Source of the DNA: Streptomyces catenulae
GTDB taxonomy: Bacteria; Actinomycetota; Actinomycetes; Streptomycetales; Streptomycetaceae
Reading direction: 5' to 3'
Assembly (NCBI RefSeq): GCF_000718015.1
Contig: NZ_JODY01000016.1
Location: forward strand, 45,363 to 109,362
Length of the DNA stretch: 64,000 nt
Of this stretch, positions 49,890-58,517 are shown piece after piece. How positions within the stretch are numbered: the first letter of the stretch is position 1; each line of letters starts with the position of its first letter. Position numbers and translations under genes: made by a program. The notes under the pieces were generated by a model. It saw nothing but the letters and a program-made list of their open reading frames with translations. It did no database searches and was not told where the DNA came from.

Positions 49890-52491
49890 GATTCAGATAG
49901 GCAGCTGGGCCAGCGACGCCGTCGACTGGCTCACCAACAACGCCGCCTGGCTCTTCGACTTCGTCACCCACGTACTCAACGGCTTCTACACCGGCATCCA
50001 CGCGGTCCTCGCCGGTCCCGAGCCGCTGATCCTCGCCGGGATCTTCGCGATCATCGCCTGGTGGCTGCGCGGCCTGCCCGCCGCGGTCCTCACCTTCCTC
50101 GGCTTCGCGCTGATCGACTCCATCGAGCAGTGGGACGAGACGATCTCGTCGCTCTCGCTGGTGCTGGTCGCCTGCATCATCACCATCGTGGTCGCCGTGC
50201 CGCTCGGCATCTGGGCCGCCCGCAGCCGCGCCGTCGGCGGTGCGCTGCGCCCGGTCCTCGACCTGATGCAGACGATGCCCGCGATGGTCTACCTGATCCC
50301 GGGCATCCTCTTCTTCGGTCTCGGTGTCGTCCCCGGCATCGTCTCCACCATCGTCTTCTCCATGCCGCCCGCCGTCCGCATGACGGAGCTGGGCATCCGG
50401 CAGGTCGACGAGGAACTGGTCGAGGCGGCCGAGGCGTTCGGCACCCACCCGCGGCGCACCCTCTTCCGGGTGCAGCTGCCGCTGGCGCTGCCGACGATCA
50501 TGGCCGGTGTCAACCAGGTCATCATGCTGGCGCTCTCCATGGTCGTCATCGCCGGTACCGCCGGTGGCGGCGGTCTGGGCGGTTCGGTCTACCAGTCGCT
50601 CAGCTCCGTCGATGTGAAGCTGGGTGCCGAGGCGGGTCTCTCCGTCGTCATCCTCGCCGTCTACCTCGACCGGATGACCGGCGCCCTGAACCAGCGGGTC
50701 TCGCCGCTGGGCCGCCGCGCCCTCGCCAAGGCGCAGGCCGCGCTCGGCGGGATGAAGTTCCTGCGCTGGAAGCCGGCCACCTCGCTGGCGACCGTCGGCG
50801 TCGTCGTCCTCGCGCTGGTCGCGGGCGGTATGGGTTACTTCGGCAAGGACTCCGGTGGCGCCGCCGCCGGGAACGACGGTCACGGCCGTTCGATCAGCCT
50901 CGGCTACGTCAACTGGGACGAGGGGCGCGCCACCACCTTCCTGTGGAAGGAGATCCTGGAGCAGCGCGGCTTCAAGCCGAAGGTCCAGGCGCTGGAGGCC
51001 GGTCCGCTCTTCGCCGGTCAGGCCCGTGGCGACATCGACGTCCAGTCCAACGCCTGGCTGCCGACCACGCACGAGGCGTACTGGAAGCAGTACAAGGACA
51101 AGCTGGAGGACCTCGGCGCCTGGTACGACAAGACGTCGCTGGAGATCGCGGTCCCGTCGTACATGAAGGACTTCAAGTCCCTGGAGGACCTGAAGGGCAA
51201 GGGCTCCACCTTCGGCGGCAAGATCATCGGCATCGAGCCGGGCGCCGGTGAGATGAAGATCCTCAAGGACAAGGTCCTCAAGGAGTACGGCCTGTCCGGC
51301 GAGTACAAGGTCCAGGACTCCACGACCGCCTCGATGCTGGCCGAGCTGCAGCGCGCGTACGCGAAGAAGAAGCCGATCGCCGTGCCGCTGTGGTCGCCGC
51401 ACTGGGCGTACAACAAGTACGACCTCACCAAGCTGAAGGACCCCAAGGGCGCCTTCGGTTCCGGTGACAGCCTGCACATGCTGGGCCGTAAGGGCTTCTC
51501 CAAGGACGAGCCGCTGGTCGCCGGGTGGATGAAGAACTTCCACCTGGACGAGGACCAGCTGACCAGCCTGGAGAACGAGATCCAGACCGCCGGTATCGGA
51601 CACGAGCAGGAGGGTGTCCGCGCCTGGCTGAAGAAGAACCCGGGTCTGGTCGACAAGATCGCGCCGTCCAGCCACGCCGACTACGCCAAGGGCAAGGACG
51701 CCGGCAAGGCGCCCGACATCGGCTTCCCCGCGTGGGACGAGGGCATCGCCACCACGTACCTGTGGAAGAACGTCCTGGAGAAGCGCGGCTACAAGCCGAA
51801 GCTGCACAACCTCGACGTCGGCCCGATGTGGACCGGCCTGTCGACCGGTCAGATCGACGTGGAGACCGACGGCTGGCTCCCGGTCGCGCAGAAGCAGTAC
51901 TGGGACAAGTACAAGAAGGATCTCGTCGACGTCGGCCCCTGGTACGACAAGACGTCGCTGGAGATCGCGGTGCCGTCCTACGTCAAGGACGTCAAGACCC
52001 TCGACGACCTGCGCAAGCACAAGGACGAGTTCGGCGGCAAGATCATCGGCATCGAGCCGGGCACCGGTGAGATGAAGCGGCTCAAGAGCACCGTCGCCCC
52101 GGCATACGGTCTCGACGGCTTCCAGGTCACCTCCGCCGGTACCAGCGGGATGCTCGCCGAGCTGCAGCGGGCGTACGGCAAGAAGGAGCCGATCGCGGTC
52201 GTCCTGTGGTCGCCGCACTGGGCGTACAGCAAGTACGACCTGACCAAGCTGAAGGACCCCAAGGGCACCTGGGGCGCCGAGAACCACATCACCTCGATCG
52301 GCAACAAGAGCTTCCCGAAGGAATTCCCCGAGTTCCACGGCTGGCTCAAGAACTGGAAGATGACCCCCGACGAACTGAACAGCCTGGAGAAGGACATTCA
52401 GGACGCCGGTAAGGGCAACGAGGACAAGGGTGTCCAGAAGTGGATCGATGCCCACCCGGGCATCGTCGACAAGATGGCTCCCGTGAAGTAA
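49882..52491 (+). CDS. Betaine-type ABC permease fused to two substrate-binding domains
   Basis: An 869-residue fusion. The permease part (about 1-310) has the ProW/OpuAB helices and the EAAxxFG loop (EAAEAFGTHPRRTLFRVQLPLALPTIMAG). A membrane segment (about 310-330) leads to two tandem OpuAC-type binding domains: about 335-605 (YVNWDEGRATTFLWKEIL) and about 610-869 (FPAWDEGIATTYLWKNVL). Each contains the motif WYDKTSLEIAVPSY and the WSPHWAY aromatic segment. Single-domain fusions are well known (OpuA of Lactococcus); here the binding domain is doubled. It overlaps the ATPase gene, so the two are co-translated. Quaternary ammonium ligands are inferred from the aromatic motifs. Confidence 0.92.
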   Translation: MPRIQIGSWASDAVDWLTNNAAWLFDFVTHVLNGFYTGIHAVLAGPEPLILAGIFAIIAWWLRGLPAAVLTFLGFALIDSIEQWDETISSLSLVLVACIITIVVAVPLGIWAARSRAVGGALRPVLDLMQTMPAMVYLIPGILFFGLGVVPGIVSTIVFSMPPAVRMTELGIRQVDEELVEAAEAFGTHPRRTLFRVQLPLALPTIMAGVNQVIMLALSMVVIAGTAGGGGLGGSVYQSLSSVDVKLGAEAGLSVVILAVYLDRMTGALNQRVSPLGRRALAKAQAALGGMKFLRWKPATSLATVGVVVLALVAGGMGYFGKDSGGAAAGNDGHGRSISLGYVNWDEGRATTFLWKEILEQRGFKPKVQALEAGPLFAGQARGDIDVQSNAWLPTTHEAYWKQYKDKLEDLGAWYDKTSLEIAVPSYMKDFKSLEDLKGKGSTFGGKIIGIEPGAGEMKILKDKVLKEYGLSGEYKVQDSTTASMLAELQRAYAKKKPIAVPLWSPHWAYNKYDLTKLKDPKGAFGSGDSLHMLGRKGFSKDEPLVAGWMKNFHLDEDQLTSLENEIQTAGIGHEQEGVRAWLKKNPGLVDKIAPSSHADYAKGKDAGKAPDIGFPAWDEGIATTYLWKNVLEKRGYKPKLHNLDVGPMWTGLSTGQIDVETDGWLPVAQKQYWDKYKKDLVDVGPWYDKTSLEIAVPSYVKDVKTLDDLRKHKDEFGGKIIGIEPGTGEMKRLKSTVAPAYGLDGFQVTSAGTSGMLAELQRAYGKKEPIAVVLWSPHWAYSKYDLTKLKDPKGTWGAENHITSIGNKSFPKEFPEFHGWLKNWKMTPDELNSLEKDIQDAGKGNEDKGVQKWIDAHPGIVDKMAPVK

Positions 52492-52518
52492 CACGCACGG
52501 CACACCCGTCGCACGGTG

Positions 52519-52557
52519 CGGGCCCCGCCTCCGGCAGTACGCCGGGGGCGGGGCCCG
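52519..52557 (+). terminator. Terminator after the betaine transporter genes
   Basis: An 11-base perfect outer stem (CGGGCCCCGCC) plus inner CCGGC/GCCGG stem, followed by TTT. Confidence 0.75.
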
Positions 52558-52585
52558 TTTCCGTACCCGCGCGGGTCCGTACCGC

Positions 52586-53272
52586 TCAGCCCCCGGCCGC
52601 GGCCACCAGCGCCGCCACCACCCGCGGGTCGTCCCCGGCCTCCGGGTGCCACTGCACGGCCAGCGTGAACGCCGCCGCGTCCGGGTCCTCCACCGCCTCC
52701 ACCGTGCCGTCCGCCGCGTACGCGGAGACCCGCAGACCGTGGCCGAGGCGGTCGACGGCCTGGTGGTGGTAGGTCGGGACGGAGACCGCCGCGGGCAGGA
52801 CGGCCGCCAGCGCGGTGCCGCCGACCGGGGTGACGGTGTGCCGGGCGAAGGTGCCGGGCGGGCCGTTGTGCCCGTCGAGATGCTGGACGAGCGTGCCGCC
52901 GCGCGCGACGTTCAGCAGTTGCAGCCCCCGGCAGATGCCGAGCAGCGGGACGCCCGCGGCCGACGCCGCGTCGATCAGGGCGAGTTCCCAGGCGTCCCGG
53001 GCGGGCGCGGGCGGCCCGGTCCGCGGGTCCGGTGCGGCGCCGTAGCGTTCCGGGGCGACGTCCGCGCCGCCCGCGATGACCAGCCCGTCCAGCCGGGCGA
53101 CGGTGGCGGCGGCGGTCCCGGGCGCGTCCGGCGGCAGCAGTGCGGCGATCCCGCCCGCCCGCTGGACGTGCCGGTGGTACCCGGCGGGCAGCACGGCGGC
53201 GGGCTGCGTCCACACGCCCCACCGCGCCGCGTCCTCCAGATAGGTGCTGATACCGATGAGCGGGCGGTGCAT
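52586..53272 (-). CDS. Gamma-glutamyl hydrolase (class I glutamine amidotransferase-like, PuuD type)
   Basis: A 228-residue PuuD-type peptidase C26. The nucleophile Cys is in PLLGICRGLQLLNVARGG, and the catalytic His-Glu pair is in LAVQWHPEAGDD. PuuD cleaves gamma-glutamyl-GABA; here the likely substrate is a gamma-glutamyl product of the neighbouring ligase. ATG 53272 follows GGAGGACCCG. It lies just downstream of the permease gene on the same strand, 38 bases away, and belongs to the cluster with the GntR regulator. Final release of glutamate is its inferred job. Confidence 0.88.
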   Translation of the reverse strand: MHRPLIGISTYLEDAARWGVWTQPAAVLPAGYHRHVQRAGGIAALLPPDAPGTAAATVARLDGLVIAGGADVAPERYGAAPDPRTGPPAPARDAWELALIDAASAAGVPLLGICRGLQLLNVARGGTLVQHLDGHNGPPGTFARHTVTPVGGTALAAVLPAAVSVPTYHHQAVDRLGHGLRVSAYAADGTVEAVEDPDAAAFTLAVQWHPEAGDDPRVVAALVAAAGG

Positions 53273-53310
53273 CGGGTCCTCCGTACGGGGTCGGGTCGGT
53301 CGGTGCGGGG

Positions 53311-54780
53311 TCAGCCGCGGTCCAGTTCGGCCTCGGCGGCGGCCAGCGCGGCGAACTCCTCCTCGGGCGCCGCGGCCACCAGCCGGTGCCGGGACCAGCA
53401 CGCGAAGTACACCAGCGCCACGCCGTACACACCGAGCGCGATCAGCGCCGCGTCCTTGTCCACCAGGAACGTCGCCACCAGCGCCGCACAGGCCAGCACG
53501 AAGGCGACGGCGGAGGTGAGCATCCCGCCCGGGGTGCGGTACGGCCGGTGCAGCCCCGGCTCGCGGCGCCGCAGCACCAGGTGCGAGAGGGCCATCAGGG
53601 CGTACGAGATGGTGGCGCCGAAGACCGCGACGTTCAGCATCCGGGCGCCGTCGCCGGTGGCCGCGGCGAGGGCGAAGCCGAGGGCGCCGGGCACCAGCAG
53701 GCCCAGGTAGGGGGCCTTGCGGCGGCTCGTCAGGGAGAGGAAGCGCGGCAGGTAGCCGGCCCGGGAGAGGGCGAAGAGCTGCCGGGAACCGGCGAAGATC
53801 AGGGAGAAGAACGACGCCACCAGACCGGCGAGCCCCGCGTAGTTGACGATCCGGCTCACCACCGTCGGGGTGCCGTGCGGCTGGAGCGCCTGCACCAGCG
53901 GATCGCCGACCGACTGGATCGCCGCGCTGCCCCGGGCGCCGGTCGCGGCGGTGAAGGTGACCAGCGCGAGCAGCAGCAGGACACCCATCGCGGACGCCAT
54001 CGCCCGCGGCAGCACCCGCGCCGGGTCCCGGGTCTCCTCCGCCGCCAGCGGCACACCCTCCACCCCGAGGAAGAACCACATCCCGAACGGGAACGCCGCC
54101 CAGATGCCGAGCAGCCCGAACGGCAGCCAGGACGAGGCGCCGAACGCATGCGCGCGGACCGGGATGTCGTCGAGCGCGTCCACCTGGAAGTTGCTGAACG
54201 CGGCGACCGCGAAGACCAGCAGCGCGGCCACCGCGACGGCGGTGACGACCAGGCTGAAGCGGAGCGCCTCGCCGACGCCCCACAGATGGATGCCGATGAA
54301 GACGGCGAAGCAGGCGAGGTAGACCGGCCAGCCGGAGTGCAGGCCGAACAGGCCGAGCGAGGCGACGTAGTCCCCGATGAAGATCGAGATGGCGGCGGGC
54401 GCCAGGACGTACTCGATGAGGATGGCGGTGCCGGTCAGGAAGCCGCCCCAGGTGCCCAGCGCGCGCCGGGCGAAGCCGTAGCCGCCGCCCGCGGTGGGCA
54501 GCACCGATGCCAGCTCCGCCAGCGCGAAGACCAGGCAGGTGTACATCAGGCCCATCAGCACGGCGGCGACGGCCAGTCCGCCGAACCCGCCGTGCGCCAG
54601 GCCGTTGTTCCAGCCGGAGAAGTCGCCGGAGACGACATAGGCGACGCCGAGACCGGTCAGCAGCAGCGGGCCCGCGCTGCCGCGCCGCAGCGACCGCCGT
54701 TCCAGATAGGCGTTCTCGGCGGAGGGTTCCCCGGTGCCGGTCCGGGGCGGTGCGCTCTGCGGTTCCGTACGGTCGGCCAT
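53311..54780 (-). CDS. APC-family permease (amino acid or ethanolamine type)
   Basis: A 489-residue amino acid-polyamine-organocation transporter with about 12 membrane segments. Signature stretches include SGDFSGWNNGLAHGG, typical of ethanolamine-permease-like members, and SVLPTAGGGYGFARRALG (the family's conserved TM3 region). Its place between a GntR regulator and a gamma-glutamyl hydrolase, beside a GlnA4-type ligase, makes ethanolamine or a small amine the most likely substrate. ATG 54780 follows AGGAGC. An inverted repeat shared in part with the regulator-ligase gap lies upstream. Confidence 0.88.
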   Translation of the reverse strand: MADRTEPQSAPPRTGTGEPSAENAYLERRSLRRGSAGPLLLTGLGVAYVVSGDFSGWNNGLAHGGFGGLAVAAVLMGLMYTCLVFALAELASVLPTAGGGYGFARRALGTWGGFLTGTAILIEYVLAPAAISIFIGDYVASLGLFGLHSGWPVYLACFAVFIGIHLWGVGEALRFSLVVTAVAVAALLVFAVAAFSNFQVDALDDIPVRAHAFGASSWLPFGLLGIWAAFPFGMWFFLGVEGVPLAAEETRDPARVLPRAMASAMGVLLLLALVTFTAATGARGSAAIQSVGDPLVQALQPHGTPTVVSRIVNYAGLAGLVASFFSLIFAGSRQLFALSRAGYLPRFLSLTSRRKAPYLGLLVPGALGFALAAATGDGARMLNVAVFGATISYALMALSHLVLRRREPGLHRPYRTPGGMLTSAVAFVLACAALVATFLVDKDAALIALGVYGVALVYFACWSRHRLVAAAPEEEFAALAAAEAELDRG

Positions 54781-54834
54781 CAGCCGCTCCTGCCTCGCCG
54801 GTGGTCCGGGGCGCCCGGGACGGACGGCCCGAAT

Positions 54835-54856
54835 AAAGGTTCAGCGGCATACCTTT
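54835..54856. promoter_or_regulatory. Possible GntR operator upstream of the permease
   Basis: AAAGGT and ACCTTT form a 6-base inverted repeat with a 10-base spacer. The motif GCATACCTT within it also occurs in the regulator-ligase gap at 55699-55707. Confidence 0.45.
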
Positions 54857-54935
54857 GCCCGGTCGGCGGGGCGGGCGCAAGACCCGTGCGGGAAATGGGG
54901 GCCGGACCGGGGGAGTGCCAGGCGCCCTCGCGGTC

Positions 54936-55667
54936 TCACCCCGCGGGCCGGGTGAGAAACCCCCGCAGCAACGCCGCCGTACCGCCGCAGTGTTCGCGCG
55001 CCACCTCGCGGGCGCCGTCCGCATCGCCCTCCAGGACCGCCTCCACCAGCGCGTCGTGCTGGGACTGGGAGTGCTCCAGGTTGCGGACCAGCAGCGGGAT
55101 GCAGTCCAGCAGGTCGTTCACCCGGGCGCGCACCGCCGCGTACTGCGCCGCGAGCGAAGGGGAGCCGGACAGCTCCGCGAGGGTGAGGTGGAGCAGGGTG
55201 TCGCAGCGGCGGTAGTCGGCCAGCGGCGCGTCGTGGGTCGCGGTCAGACAGGCGCGCAGCCGGGCGGCGTCCGCGTCCGGCAGCCCGTGCGCCGCGCAGA
55301 GTCCGGCGGCGCCGGTCTCCAGCACCTCGCGGAAGCGCAGGGTGTCCTCCAGATCGATCCGGTCGGTCCGGCGGCGCAGCTCCGCCTCGCCCGGATGCCC
55401 GTCGCGCGCCCGGACGAACGTGCCGCCGTACCGCCCGCGCCGGCTCTCCACCAACCCCTCGTCCTGAAGGACCTTCAGCACCTCGCGGAGCGTCACCCGG
55501 CTGATGTGCAGCCGGTCGGCCAACTCCCGCTCCGCGGGCAGCCGTTCGCCCTGTGCCACCAGGCCCAGCCGGACGATCTGGAGTATCTGCTCCAGCGCCT
55601 CCTCGAAGCCGTTGCCCGCCCGCACCGGCCGCAGCACGGGTGCCAGACCGTCCGCCGCACCGTCCAT
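54936..55667 (-). CDS. GntR/FadR-family regulator of the gamma-glutamylation cluster
   Basis: A 243-residue regulator with an N-terminal winged helix (GERLPAERELADRLHISRVTLREVLKVLQDEGLVESRRG) and a C-terminal FCD domain (about 90-235). The ATG at 55667 follows GGAAGGGG. It is divergent from the glutamine-synthetase-like gene and lies upstream of the permease gene, so it probably controls both arms. In S. coelicolor the corresponding gene beside glnA4 is, as I recall, SCO1614. The effector may be ethanolamine or a glutamylated intermediate. Confidence 0.88.
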   Translation of the reverse strand: MDGAADGLAPVLRPVRAGNGFEEALEQILQIVRLGLVAQGERLPAERELADRLHISRVTLREVLKVLQDEGLVESRRGRYGGTFVRARDGHPGEAELRRRTDRIDLEDTLRFREVLETGAAGLCAAHGLPDADAARLRACLTATHDAPLADYRRCDTLLHLTLAELSGSPSLAAQYAAVRARVNDLLDCIPLLVRNLEHSQSQHDALVEAVLEGDADGAREVAREHCGGTAALLRGFLTRPAG

Positions 55668-55681
55668 CCCGACCCCTTCCC

Positions 55682-55708
55682 AACCAATGGTTCGTGTGCA
55701 TACCTTAT
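55682..55708. promoter_or_regulatory. Divergent operator region, regulator versus ligase gene
   Basis: AACCAATGGTT (55682-55692) is a perfect 5+1+5 palindrome. It is followed at 55699 by GCATACCTT, the nine-base motif shared with the permease upstream region. Confidence 0.45.
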
Positions 55709-55769
55709 TCCGGCCGGAGCGCCGGAGCGCCGGACAGTGCTCCGGACCGCAGCGACAGGAGGCAACACC

Positions 55770-57137
55770 GTGGCCCACCGCACGCCCCCGCTCTCCGTCG
55801 AGGAGCTGAGCGCACTCGTCGCCGCAGGGGAGATCGACACCGTCGTTCTCGCCTTCACCGACATGCAGGGACGGCTCCAGGGCAAGCGGTTCGCCGCCCG
55901 CCACTTCCTCGACTCCGTCCTCGACCACGGCACCGAGGGCTGCAACTACCTCCTCGCCGTGGACGTCGACCTCAACACCGTCGACGGCTACGCCATGTCC
56001 TCCTGGGAGCGCGGCTACGGCGACTTCGCCATGCACGGCGACCGCGCCACCCTGCGCCGCACCCCCTGGAACCCGGGCACCGCCCTGATCACCGCCGACC
56101 TCGCCTGGCACGACGGCACACCCGTCGCCGCCTCGCCCCGGCAGATACTCCGCCGCCAGCTCGACCGCCTCGCCGCGCGCGGACTGCACGCCTTCGCCGG
56201 GACCGAGCTGGAGTTCCAGCTCTTCAAGGACACCTACGAGGCGGCCTGGTCACGCGGCTACCGCGAGATGACCCCGGCCAACCAGTACAACGGCGACTAC
56301 TCCGTCCTCGGCACCGGCCGCGTCGAGCCCGTGCTGCGCCGCATCCGCAACGAGATGGGCGCCGCCGGAATGACCGTCGAGTCCGCCAAGGGCGAGTGCA
56401 ATCTCGGCCAGCACGAGATCGTCTTCGTCTACGACGACGCGCTCACCACCTGCGACCAGCACGCCGTCTACAAGACCGGCGCCAAGGAGATCGCCGCCCA
56501 GGAGGGCATGGCGCTCACCTTCATGGCCAAGTACGACGAGCGCGAGGGCAACTCCTGCCACATCCACCTCTCGCTCCGCGACGACGACGGCGCCGCCGTC
56601 CTCGCCGACCCCGGCGCTCCGCACGGCATGTCCGCGCTGATGCGCCACTTCCTCGCCGGACAGCTCGCCGCCCTGCGCGACTTCACCCTCCTGTACGCCC
56701 CCAACATCAACTCCTACAAGCGCTACCGCCCCGGCTCCTTCGCCCCCACCGCCGTCGCCTGGGGCCCCGACAACCGCACCTGCGCGCTGCGCGTCGTCGG
56801 CCACGGCGCCGCCCTGCGCCTGGAGAACCGGCTGCCCGGCGGCGACGTCAACCCCTACCTCGCCGTCGCCGGGATGATCGCCGCCGGACTCCACGGCATC
56901 GACCGCGAACTGGAGCTGCCGGACGCCTGCACCGGCAACGCCTACGACGGCGACGCCGCCCACGTCCCCGCCACCCTCCGCGAGGCCGCCGACCGGTGGG
57001 AGCACAGCGCCCTCGCCCGCGCCTCCTTCGGCGACGACGTCGTCGACCACTACCGCCACATGGCCCGCGTCGAACAGGACGCCTACGACGCGGCCGTCAC
57101 GGACTGGGAGCGCTTCCGCTCCTTCGAGCGCATGTAA
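55770..57137 (+). CDS. glnA4: Gamma-glutamylethanolamide synthetase-like glutamine synthetase homologue
   Basis: A 455-residue glutamine-synthetase-fold ligase. It has an N-terminal beta-grasp domain (FTDMQGRLQGKRFAARHFL) and the catalytic barrel with FAGTELEFQLFKD (metal-binding Glu), AKGECNLGQHEI, NSCHIHLSLRD (ATP site) and GHGAALRLENRLPGGDVNPYL. S. coelicolor GlnA4 (SCO1613) glutamylates ethanolamine rather than ammonia; the same neighbours here (GntR, aldehyde dehydrogenase, SDR, permease, gamma-glutamyl hydrolase) support that assignment. GTG 55770 follows AGGAGG. A polyamine or other amine substrate cannot be excluded. Confidence 0.83.
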   Translation: MAHRTPPLSVEELSALVAAGEIDTVVLAFTDMQGRLQGKRFAARHFLDSVLDHGTEGCNYLLAVDVDLNTVDGYAMSSWERGYGDFAMHGDRATLRRTPWNPGTALITADLAWHDGTPVAASPRQILRRQLDRLAARGLHAFAGTELEFQLFKDTYEAAWSRGYREMTPANQYNGDYSVLGTGRVEPVLRRIRNEMGAAGMTVESAKGECNLGQHEIVFVYDDALTTCDQHAVYKTGAKEIAAQEGMALTFMAKYDEREGNSCHIHLSLRDDDGAAVLADPGAPHGMSALMRHFLAGQLAALRDFTLLYAPNINSYKRYRPGSFAPTAVAWGPDNRTCALRVVGHGAALRLENRLPGGDVNPYLAVAGMIAAGLHGIDRELELPDACTGNAYDGDAAHVPATLREAADRWEHSALARASFGDDVVDHYRHMARVEQDAYDAAVTDWERFRSFERM

Positions 57138-57146
57138 GGACTGCCC

Positions 57147-58517
57147 GTGCCGCACGAGCTGGACATCATCAACCCGGCGACCGAGGAGACGGTGGCGACC
57201 GTCCCCGTCACCTCCCCCGAGGAGGTCGACGCGGCGGTCCGGCGGGCCGCCGCCGCCCAGGAGAAATGGGCCGCCCTCGCCCCCGCCGACCGCGCCCGTC
57301 TGCTGCGCCGCTTCGCCGACACCGTCGACGCCCACCTCGACTCCCTCGCCCACCTCGAACTCCTGGAGGCCGGTCACCCGTTGGCCAACGCCACCTGGGA
57401 GGCGGGCAACGTCCGCGATCTGCTCCACTACGCCGCCGGGGGAGCGGAACGCCTGACCGGCAGCCAGATCCCGGTCGCCGGGGGCCTCGACGTCACCTTC
57501 CGCGAACCGCTCGGCGTCGTCGCCGTCATCGCCCCCTGGAACTTCCCGATGCCGATCGCCGCGTGGGGCGCCGCCCCCGCCCTCGCCGCCGGGAACGCCG
57601 TCCTCCTCAAACCCGCCGAGACCACCCCGCTCACCGCCCTCCGCCTCGCCCGCCACGCCCTCGACGCCGGACTGCCCGAAGGGCTCTTCCAGGTGCTGCC
57701 CGGCGAGGGCAAGGTCACCGGCGCCGCCCTCGTCGACCACCCCGGCGTCGCCAAGGTCGTCTTCACCGGCTCCACCGCCACCGGCCGCCACATCGCCGCC
57801 CGCTGCGCCGCACAGACCAAACGCCTCACCCTCGAACTCGGCGGCAAGAGCCCCAACATCGTCTTCGCCGACGCCGATCTGGAGGCCGCCGCCGCGGCGG
57901 CCCCCGGCTCCTTCCTCGACAACACCGGCCAGGACTGCTGCGCCCGCAGCCGCATCCTCGTCCAACGCTCCGTCCACGACCGCTTCATGGAGCTGCTGGA
58001 GCCCGCCGTCCAGGCGTTCACCGCGGGCGACCCGGCCGACCCGGACACCCGCATGGGCCCGCTGATCTCCGCCGCCCAGCGCGACCGCGTCCGCTCCTAC
58101 GTCCCCGAGGGCGCGCCCGTCGCCATCCGCGGCGAGGCCCCCGAGGGCAAGGGCTTCTGGTACCCGGCGACCGTCCTGGAGGGCCGCCCCGGCGACCGCG
58201 CCGCCGTCGAGGAGATCTTCGGCCCGGTCGCCGTCGTCCTCCCCTTCGACGACGAGGCCGACGCCGTCCGCCTCGCCAACGCCACCGACTACGGCCTCTC
58301 CGGCTCCCTGTGGACCCGCGACATCGGCCGCGCCCTGCGTGTCTCGCGCGCCGTCGCCGCCGGGAACCTCTCCGTCAACTCCCACGCCAGCGTGCGCTAC
58401 CAGACCCCGTTCGGCGGCTTCAAACAGTCCGGCATCGGCCGCGAACTGGGCCCCGAGGCCCTCACCGCCTTCACCGAGACCAAGAACGTCTTCATCAACG
58501 CCGAGGAGAGCTCGTGA
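57147..58517 (+). CDS. NAD(P)-dependent aldehyde dehydrogenase
   Basis: A 456-residue ALDH with an intact active site: the general base Glu in TLELGGKSPN and the nucleophile Cys in NTGQDCCARS (C264 by the GQxC pattern, next to C265). The Rossmann cofactor motif is FTGSTATGR. It starts at GTG 57147, nine bases after the ligase stop, and its own stop overlaps the SDR start (GTGA). In the proposed route it would oxidise gamma-glutamyl-acetaldehyde to gamma-glutamyl-glycine. Confidence 0.92.
   Translation: MPHELDIINPATEETVATVPVTSPEEVDAAVRRAAAAQEKWAALAPADRARLLRRFADTVDAHLDSLAHLELLEAGHPLANATWEAGNVRDLLHYAAGGAERLTGSQIPVAGGLDVTFREPLGVVAVIAPWNFPMPIAAWGAAPALAAGNAVLLKPAETTPLTALRLARHALDAGLPEGLFQVLPGEGKVTGAALVDHPGVAKVVFTGSTATGRHIAARCAAQTKRLTLELGGKSPNIVFADADLEAAAAAAPGSFLDNTGQDCCARSRILVQRSVHDRFMELLEPAVQAFTAGDPADPDTRMGPLISAAQRDRVRSYVPEGAPVAIRGEAPEGKGFWYPATVLEGRPGDRAAVEEIFGPVAVVLPFDDEADAVRLANATDYGLSGSLWTRDIGRALRVSRAVAAGNLSVNSHASVRYQTPFGGFKQSGIGRELGPEALTAFTETKNVFINAEESS

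Noticed and set aside
49801..52503. A 900-codon minus-strand frame opposite the betaine permease fusion
   Set aside because: Antisense shadow in which even the repeat structure is only the mirror of the duplicated binding domains.
55553..58513. Long plus-strand frame leading into the SDR gene
   Set aside because: The part before 58514 is an Arg/Pro-rich shadow of the ligase and aldehyde dehydrogenase genes. Only the SDR portion is real, starting at the GTG that overlaps the upstream stop.
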